Made by a program: the position numbers and the translations under genes. The notes below the pieces were generated by a model, which saw only the letters and a list, made by a program, of their open reading frames with translations, searched no databases and was not told the DNA's origin. A stretch of DNA of 64,000 bases from Rubrivivax sp. (GTDB lineage: Bacteria > Pseudomonadota > Gammaproteobacteria > Burkholderiales > Burkholderiaceae_C): the NCBI GenBank assembly GCA_030653385.1, contig JAURZM010000014.1:1-64000 (forward strand), read 5' to 3'. Shown piece by piece: positions 38,925 through 48,300 of the stretch (position 1 is its first letter; every line of letters starts with the position of its first letter).

Positions 38925-39344
38925 ATGTCTTTTGTCAATGAGCGAGTTTCGGCGACGGATGCCGACAAGTATGGGCTTAACGAAATTGATCGTAGGTACG
39001 TGGTAGGAGGTACGAGCTCTCGGGACTGGGCAATCGATAGAGAGCGTGGCGTCTACTTGCGCTACGTCCGCCACCCTGATCGAGAGGGTGGCGCCACGAG
39101 GTATGCGATCTGGCATTTGTTCTGGAAGGGCGAAATTGTCGAGGCTGCGATTGAGTCGGAGGTGACAGGTATCGGGCAAGCCCATCGAACAGCGGTGTAT
39201 CGACTGGTACGCCTTGCCTTACCACCATTGCTTCAAGCGGAACGAGAAGGAGTGATCGCGCTCTTGACGGAGGCGCTCCAGGCATACGGATCGGCTGGAG
39301 TCCACTCAAAGGAGTCCACTTTCTCCATGTCCTTCGTTGCGTAA
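38925..39344 (+). CDS. unknown small protein B, paralogue of the preceding gene
   Basis: The 139-residue protein begins MSFVNERVSATDADKYGLNE and aligns over its whole length with the first ~137 residues of the gene before it. No signal peptide or membrane helix is seen. Strong ribosome-binding site AGAGAGG before ATG 38925. Like its neighbour it is relatively poor in G+C. It is 15 bp from the RTX gene and probably cotranscribed with it. It is not an HlyC-type acyltransferase by any motif I can see. Possible roles are immunity, chaperone or secretion helper; none is shown by the sequence. Confidence 0.75.
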   Translation: MSFVNERVSATDADKYGLNEIDRRYVVGGTSSRDWAIDRERGVYLRYVRHPDREGGATRYAIWHLFWKGEIVEAAIESEVTGIGQAHRTAVYRLVRLALPPLLQAEREGVIALLTEALQAYGSAGVHSKESTFSMSFVA

Positions 39345-39359
39345 CTCTGGAGCTTGAAC

Positions 39360-42300
39360 GTGTCAATAACTTTTGAAGCGGCGATTCAGAGCCTGCTGGA
39401 CAATCCCAGTGCGTACACGACGAGAGAGAGCCTACGGCAACTCGCCCAGTCAGTGACAACACTGCCGGCTGCTGGCCTTCAGCAAGGGGCTACGACAATT
39501 CTCTACAGTGGCAATCTGTTACCGGATACAAGCGCCCAAAGCGTCGTGGCATCGCTGGGGGCGGACACTCGTGTTCGAATTATTGATCGAACGCAAGTTG
39601 CTAAGTTGCTAGAGTCGACGGAATTCTTGAATGCTCTTGGTTCTGTCGACAACGCCGGTCTCTCAGCTGCCGACTTTAGAAACCCCAACGTTACACATGA
39701 GCTAAAGAACTGGTTGTTCGGGGCGTCGGACAGCCCGTGGGCAGACGCATCACGAAGATTCGTCGCGGAGACCGTTGGCGAAGTCCGAATCCTTGCGCCG
39801 CTTGCCGATCCCACTCGGACGCTTGCGCTGGTAGAGCTCCCACTAGCTCTGGAGATCCCCGGCATCACCACAATCGACGGCATTCCGCGCGAGCAGTTGG
39901 CTACCAGAAGCCCCGAAGGAAGGCTGGCCGCCGTGACGCTGCGTTCTGCTGAGCTGGCTCACTTCACAGGTCTCAGCTCGACGTCGTTGGATCAATGGTT
40001 GACGGTGGACCAGACCTTGCTCACCGCGGCCCAGAACGACCGAACGCTGCAGGCGAATTGGGTAAAGAAGCTCGACGAAACGCCGCACTACAACACTGCC
40101 GAATTCAAGGCTGCGGGCGCCTGGCTGATGGACCTGCATCGGCAGGTCGACAGCGTCCCCGGAGCCGGCCGGTTGCTTCGCATGCTGGGCCCGATTGCAG
40201 GCGCCACGTCGTTGTACTTCGTGGCCCAAGAAGCCGCAGCTGCAGAGGCGGCGGGGGACAGCCAGCGCGCCAAAGACATCATGGCGGAGTGGGCCGCCGA
40301 GAACGCAGGCTCCAGCATTGGCGCAAGCCTCGGGGCAGCGGTCGGGGCCTTGGCGTTGGGTGCAGCCACAGTGGCTGGGGTGACCTTGGCCGCGCCGTTG
40401 GTTGCTGCCATCGGCTTCGGCGCAGCCCTTGCCGGTGGCTTCTTCGGTGGCGAAGGCGCTGTGCAGTTCTACCGCTTGCTGGGCGATCAAGACGGGAACG
40501 GCCAGCGCGACATTGTCGATCGGGTGAGGAGCCTTTTGTACGGCGCCGATGGAACCACAAGCACGCCGCTGCCGGCCGACCTGAACGGCGACCGATTCAC
40601 CATCAACGCTGGCATCGACCACAACGAGCTCATCCGAAGGGCCGAGACCGATATCGCCTGGCGTTACGCGCTGCGAGAACTCAACACCTTCGTGATCACG
40701 GACGTGCCCTACGCGGCGCACAACACCGATGGTTCGCTGGACCTGCTGGACCCGGCCACCGGCCTGGGCGGCATGAGCGAGCGTTACATCGCCGATCGTG
40801 CGGCCATGCTCACGTGGAAACTGGCGTATGACAAGGGCGGTGCCCGTGACGACGATGACCCGGCACGCACCGGCACCAAGCCGTACATCGAAGACTGGGA
40901 TAGGGAGAAGGTCAACGGCAACTGGGACTTCATTGACCTCACGCGCGAGAACCAGCCCCTGAAGCTGGCCATCGACGGCAGCGGTGTGTCCCTTCACGAC
41001 CACCAGGTGGTCTTCGGCAGCAACCGGGCCGAAACCATCGAAGGCGCCGGCGCGGCCGACTTCCTCTACGGCATGGGTGGTGACGACACCATCAAAGGCC
41101 ACGGCGGCCACGACTACATCGAAGGCAACGCCGGCAACGACACGCTTGAAGGCGGCAGCGGCCACGACACCCTGCTCGGCGGCACTGGCACCGACACGCT
41201 GGTGGGCGACGCTGGCACTGACCGCCTCTTGGGCGGCCTGGGCGCCGACATCTACAGTTTCTCAGGCGCCTGGGGCGTTGACACCATCGAAGACACGGAC
41301 GGCCTGGGCCGCATCGAGGTCGAAGGCATCGGCGAGATCACCGGCGCTGGCGCGCTCAAGCTGGTCGACGGCGTGTGGCAGAGCCCGGACAAGCAGCTGA
41401 CGTACATGCTGGACGACAGCAGCAACACGCTGACGATCCACTTCGGCGGGCGTGCCGATGCCATCGTGATCAAGGGCTGGACGCCGGCCAAGAGCCTGGG
41501 CATCACGCTCACAGACACGCGAACCTACCCCTCGACATCGAACACGCTGCTGGGCGACTACAAGAAGCTCGTAGTCAATGGCAGCTACGAGCGCGACGCG
41601 TCCGGGAACTACACCTCCGATGGGCCGCAGGCCAATGCGGCCGACCTGATCAAGGGCAGTGTCGATGCCGACTACATCAGCGGCCTAGGTGGCAACGACG
41701 GGCTGGCCGGGGGATTCGGCAACGACTTCCTGGACGGCGGCGCCGGAGACGACGTGCTCTTGGGCGGGCCCGGCGCGGACCTTGTGATGGGAGGCGCCGG
41801 CAACGACTTTGTGCTGGGCGCTGGCTGGATGTTCACCCACAACGTCACCAGCGTCAGCCAGGCACCTCTGCCCTCGGCAGGCGTCGAGCTCTCGCGCGGG
41901 TTCTCGTGGGTCACCTACGCCACCGGCTTCAGCAGCAATGGCCTCGGCAACCCGTTCTACCTGAACGGCATCGAAACCGAAGTCGTCGCCGATGAGGGCA
42001 ACGTGCTCGATGGAGGCAGCGGGTCGGACTACCTGTTCGGCGGCGACCATGGCGACGTGATCACGGGCGGCGCCGACAACGACCTGGCATTCGGTCTGGC
42101 CGGCGACGACTTCATTTCGGGTGGCGCGGGCAATGACGAGCTGATTGGCGACGGCACCTTCACGGGTGGCTTCTTCACCACCATTGCGGCCTCCCAGCAT
42201 GGCAATGACGTGCTCGTGGGTGGCGCAGGTCACGACGTCCTTGTTGGCGGCGGCGGCGCCGACGACCTCTTCGGCGGCACAGGTAGCGACTGGCTCTTCG

Positions 42301-45300
42301 GTGACAACCGCTATGGCGAGCATCCAGAGCAGGACGGTGCCGACTACCTGGATGGGGGTGCCGGTGACGACTGGCTGGAGGGCGGCGGCGGCGATGACGT
42401 GCTCATTGGCGGTGAAGGCCGCGACATCATGTACGGCGGCGCAGGCAACGACCTGCTGATCAGCGATGGCAGTGATTCCCTGAACGGCGGTACCGGCAAC
42501 GACACCTACTTGATTCGGTCCCTTTCGGGATCGCAGGCAGAGGTGACACCCGGGGCGGCTGGCCTCGAGTCCGCCGAGATGGCGGCCTCACAAGCAGGCC
42601 CGAGCGCGCTTGAGGGCACCCCCGTAGAGGTCAGCCGGATCGACGACACCGAGGGCCTGAACGTGTTGGCCTTCGACGGCGCAGCCTCCGGTTCGACCGC
42701 GCTGTTCGTTGAAGGGGGCCGCACCTTTGCAGCGGCGGGCGCCGGCCATCTGGTGGAGCTAGGCCCGCTGTTGAGCCTGGCCAGCATGGCGCTTCAGGGA
42801 GACGAAGATGCTGCAGGCCTGACGCTTCAGGCGGTGGTGGAGGCCGACAACCCCTACGGCCTGGTGCGCTCGCGCCGCTGGGTGGCGGGGCAAGGTGCTG
42901 TCGACACCAAGGACATCAGCAGCGCACAGCAGCTCACCGGCTCGATGAGGGCCGAGTTGATCGAAGGTGGCTCCGCCGCCGACACCATCGTGGCCGACGC
43001 AGGTGCCGATGTGATCAGCGGCGGCCGCGGCAACGACACACTGCGGGCCGGCAACACCCGAGAGCTGGACACCGACGCCGACCTGTTCCTCTTCGAGCGG
43101 GGTGACGGCGTGGACACGATCATTTCCCAGGGCGGCAGCGCGGCCGACGTGATCCGCTTCGGGGCCGGCGTGCTGTTGCCAGACCTCAGCGTCTCGCGGC
43201 AGACCATCCTGACGGCCGAAGGCCTGGTGCCGGGCCTGGTGATCGACTACGGGGAAGGCGATCGCATCGAGATCACCGGCCTTGCGGAAGACACGCTGGC
43301 GCGTGTTGAATTCGCGGACGGCAGCAGTACCAGCATGAGTTCGCTTGTGGCGGCGCTGGCCGCGCGCGGCACGGGATCCGAAGCCGCAGAAACCATTCAG
43401 GGCAGCCCGGGTGGGGACGTGATCCGCGGCTTGGGCGGCGCCGATATGCTGTACGGCAACGCAGGTGACGATGTCATCGACGGTGGCTCAGGCGACGACG
43501 AACTCCACGGGGGGGCAGGAAACTCCGTTCTGGTGGGCGGTTCGGGCAACGACACAATCATCGTCACCGATGGCGTGAATCTCGTGCACGGTGGCTCCGG
43601 CAACGACGTACTTGAGGGAAGCCATGGCAAGACCACGTACTACTTTGGCATCGGCGACGGGCAGGATCTGATCGACGAGTTCAACTACGGCAACCGGGGC
43701 GACACGCTCGTGCTGGGGCCGGGTGTCAACGCGTCGAACATCGTCGTGGAGCGCGCGCAAACCAATCTGGTGATCCGCTTCGTGGGCACGTCGGACCGCC
43801 TGACGGTTGCGGGTTTTTTCGACACGCGCTTTGCCGAAAGTGGTGTGGCCAAGATCGAACAGGTGTTGTTTGACGACGGCACGATGTGGTCGGCCGCCAA
43901 TCTCGCAGCTGCGGCGACCCCAGTGCGCAGCGCCTACGGCGAAATCGTGGGGACTTCGCAAGCGGACTTGCTGCTCGGCACTGCCGCAGTCGATCACCTG
44001 TATGGGCTGGCCGGCGACGACACGCTCGACGGTGGCGGTGGGAACGACACGCTGCGCGGCGACGCCGGCAGCGACCGATACGTGCTTAAGGCGGGCAGCG
44101 GCTCCGACGTGATCTACGACGCTCGTTTCGCGTACGGCGCCCTGAACACGGCAGCCGACCTGGACGTGATAGACGTGCAGGCAACGGCCGGCCAGGTCAC
44201 GCTTCGCCGAGGGGGCAGCAGCAACGCGAGCCTGTTCGTCGAGATCGATGGCACGCCCGACCGCGTGGAGGTCAGAGATTGGTTCGCCCAGGACGACAGC
44301 AACACGCTGCGCATCACTTTGTCAGACGGCACCATTTGGGATGCTGCGGCCATCCGTTCGAGGGCGGTGGAGCCGGTCTCTGGTGCTTTCAACTGGGTCT
44401 ACGGCACTCCGGGCGCTGATTTGATCGTGGGGACGGGCGATGCCAACGTGCTGCATGGCAATGCTGGGGCCGACACGCTCGATGGTGGCGCCGGCAACGA
44501 CACGCTGTACGGCGGCAGCGGATCGGACACCTACCTCTTCGGCTACGGTTCGGGCGACGACACCATCATTGAAGTGGACTACACCGCAGGGGCCGATGCG
44601 ACGATCGACACGATCCAGCTCAAACCCGGCGTGTTGCCTGGGGATGTCACGGTCACCAGGAGCGACTCGGGCGCCGTGACGCTGAGCCTGGCGGGTTCGA
44701 CTGATCGGCTCACGGTGAACCGCTACTACAGCACCTCGGCCCGCGTGGAGACCATTCGCTTCGACGACGGCACTGAATGGGACCTCACGGCCAACCCGCT
44801 GGGTCCGATCATTGGCACGCCGAGCGCCGAGAACCTGTATGGCACGGTGAATGACGACACCATCATGGGTGGGGGGGGCAATGATCGGTTGGAGGGTGCC
44901 GAGGGCCACGACATGCTATTCGGTGGTGATGGCAACGACATCCTCATCGGCGGCGATGGCTTCGACACCCTGGACGGTGGCGCTGGCAACGACCACATGG
45001 CGGGCGACAGGAACGACCGATTCCTGTTCGGTCGGGGCGACGGGAACGACACGATCGGTTCAGGCGGGGGCACTCTGGTATTCAAGACCGGCGTTCTTGC
45101 TACCGACCTTGAACTTCGAAGTTCGTCGGGAGGAACGTTGGTGGTGCGCATCTCCGGCGCAACCGACACCGTGACACTGCCGGGGTGGCTGAACCCCAGC
45201 TACACATCGAAGGTCACACGCTTCGAGTTTGCCGATGGCACGGTCTGGAGCGAGGCGGACATCCATGCGCATACACAGGCAGTGGGTACTGAAGGTGGAG

Positions 45301-48300
45301 ATCACCTTCACGGATCTCCGACTGGCGATTCGCTCATTGGTTATCAGGGCGATGATGAACTGTGGGGCTATGGCGGCAATGACACCCTGACTGGTGGCCA
45401 AGGCAACGATCGCCTGTACGGCGGTGACGGAAACGACACGCTGGACGGCGGCGAAGGCACCGACATCCTCGCAGGTGATGCGGGTAGCGACACCTACGTG
45501 TTCGCCGCGGGATTCGGGCAAGACACCATCGCTGAACGTGACACGCGCGAAGTAGGTACCGTCGACGTGGTTTCCTTTGCCGAGGGAATAACCCCCGATC
45601 AGGTGATCGTCACGGGCGACAACCCGACGGCCCCGAACTACGCGGAGAACCTGTACCTCAGCATTCAGGGGACGACTGACCGAATCACGCTCTCGCGCTG
45701 GCAGGACCCAACGCGCTCGAACGTCGATGAGGTTCGTTTCTCGGACGGAACGGTCTGGAACCGTGCCGACCTCACCGCCAAGTTTTATGCGTCCCAGGGT
45801 GGCGGCACAGTCGAAGGCAGCCAGTTTGGAGACACGCTCTCCGGCGGCGATCAGAGTGATCAGATCGATGGGGCCGACGGCGACGACCATCTGGCCGGAC
45901 ACGGTGGCGACGACGTGCTCATCGGCGGCGCAGGCGACGACGTGTTGGACGGTGGCCCCGGCAGTGATCGTCTTTACGGCGGCATTGGCAACGACACCTA
46001 TCTGTTCGGGCCCGGCTCGGGACTGGACACCATCGGTGACTTCGACCGTGCCACAGGGGGGATGGACCGCGTGGTGCTGGCTGCGGGCGTGACTCCAGCC
46101 GATGTGACGGTCTCCAGGACGGACGTCCACATCGTCCTCAAGCTCAATGGCTCAGAGGACAGGCTGCAGATGATCTGGTACCCGCACGCGGGCCTGAAGA
46201 TTGAGGAGGTCGTGTTCAGCTCAGGTGAGGTGTGGACAGCGGCGAACCTCGAGGCCATGGCACTGCAGTCGATCACGCAGATCGGGACCGCAGGCGACGA
46301 CTTCCTGACGGGAACACCGGGGTTTGACATCCTCCAAGGCGGCGCCGGAAACGACCTGCTCGTGGGCGGTGCTGGAGACGACAGGATCGAAGGAGGCGAA
46401 GGCGATGACCGCCTGGAGGGTGGCCTCGGGCAGGACGAACTCATCGGTGGCGCAGGGAACGACACCTTCGTTGTCAGCGGGATGGATGATGTCGTTGTCG
46501 AGGAGGAAGGTGGCGGTGTCGATCTTGTCGAAGCCACCGCGACCTTCGTGCTGCCGCAACACGTCGAGAACCTGACACTCGTTGGCTCGGCGGCAAATGG
46601 CACCGGAAACAGCGCGGACAACCAGCTGGTGGGCAACGAAGGCGCCAATACCCTCTCCGGCTTGCTTGGCGCCGACTGGCTGGACGGCCGCGGCGGGAAC
46701 GACTATTTGTTCGGCGGCTTGGGCGGCGATACGTATCGCTTCGATCTTGGCTGGGGTAGCGACTTGCTGGATGACCTCGGCGCCAACATCGGGTCGGGTC
46801 TCACCGACGACGGGGCGGTGGATACGATTGAGTTCGGGCCAGGGATCGCCCTTGCGGACCTCAACTATCGAATCGTCGGCAGTGACTTGGTCATCACGCA
46901 TGCCAACGCCACTGATGTCCTGACCGTTCGAAGCTACATCGCCGCGGGCCTGGTCGAGAGCATTCGCTTTGCAGACGGAACCGTGCATGGCCAAAGCGAC
47001 GTCATCGAACGTGCGAGCACGCAGTACGGCACTGACGGGCCCGACACGCTCTACGCCATCTACTCTGGCGGTACGCTTTACGGACGGGCCGGAGCAGATT
47101 CGCTATACGGTGCCCAAGGCAACGACCAGTTGCATGGGGAGGACGGTGATGACGTGCTCTACGGTTCGGACGGCAACGATCTGCTCTTTGGTGGTGCCGG
47201 AAGTGACTGGTTGTACGGGCAGTGGGGTGACGACCTGCTGGACGGAGGCCCCGGCGCTGACGTGCTGTTAGGCGGCTCTGGCAATGATACGTATGTGGTG
47301 GACGACGCCGGCGACACGATTTCGGAGAGCGGCTATGACGGCACAGATACGGTTCAGTCCAGTGTCTCGTGGGTTCTGGAGAGTGGGTTCGAGAACCTCA
47401 CCCTCACGGGCGAGGCCAGCATCAATGGCACGGGCAACAGTGGTGTCAACATCCTCGTGGGCAATGCAGCCGCGAACGTGCTCGACGCGGGCGGCGGCAA
47501 CGACACGCTCGATGGCGGAGGAGGCGCTGACACACTGATCGGCGGCGCGGGCAACGACCTCTACTTCGTCGACAACGAAGCAGACGTGACCATCGAGGCG
47601 GCCAGCGCCGGAACCGACACGGTCCGCGCAAGCGTCAGCTGGACGCTCGCCGCCAATCTGGAGAACCTGGAGTTGCTGGGTGCCGAAGCCATCAACGCGA
47701 CCGGGAACTCAGCGGTGAATCGGCTCACAGGCAACTCGGCCAGCAACGTGTTGAATGGAGGAGCTGGCAACGACACCATGTTGGGAGGGGCTGGCGACGA
47801 CACTTACATCGTTGACAGCACAGGTGATGTCGTAACGGAACTGGCGGGCGAAGGTGTAGACATGGTGCAGGCCAGCGTCACGCTGACCCTGGCAAATCAC
47901 GTCGAGAACCTCACGCTCACCGGCACCGCCGCCATCAACGGCACGGGCAACACCCTCGATAACTGGCTGACCGGCAACAGCGCCAACAACACGCTCAACG
48001 GCGGCGCTGGCAACGACACGATGGCGGGCGGTGCGGGCAACGACACCTACGTGGTCGACGCTGCGGGCGACACGGTCGTTGAACTGGCAGGCGAAGGCAC
48101 AGACCTCGTCCAGAGCGGGATCTCGTGGACCTTGCTCGACAACGTCGAGAACCTCACGCTCACCGGAACCTCGGCCATCAACGCCACTGGCAACTCGCTG
48201 AACAACACGCTGACCGGCAACAGCGGAGCTAACGTTCTCAATGGCGGCCTGGGCAACGACACGATGATTGGCGGCGCCGGCAACGACACCTACATCGTGG

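Noticed and set aside
38317..39344. The two small genes as HlyC-type RTX acyltransferases
   Set aside because: They lack the expected HlyC length and conserved His/Asp pattern, and the RTX protein is not clearly of the acylated pore-forming type.
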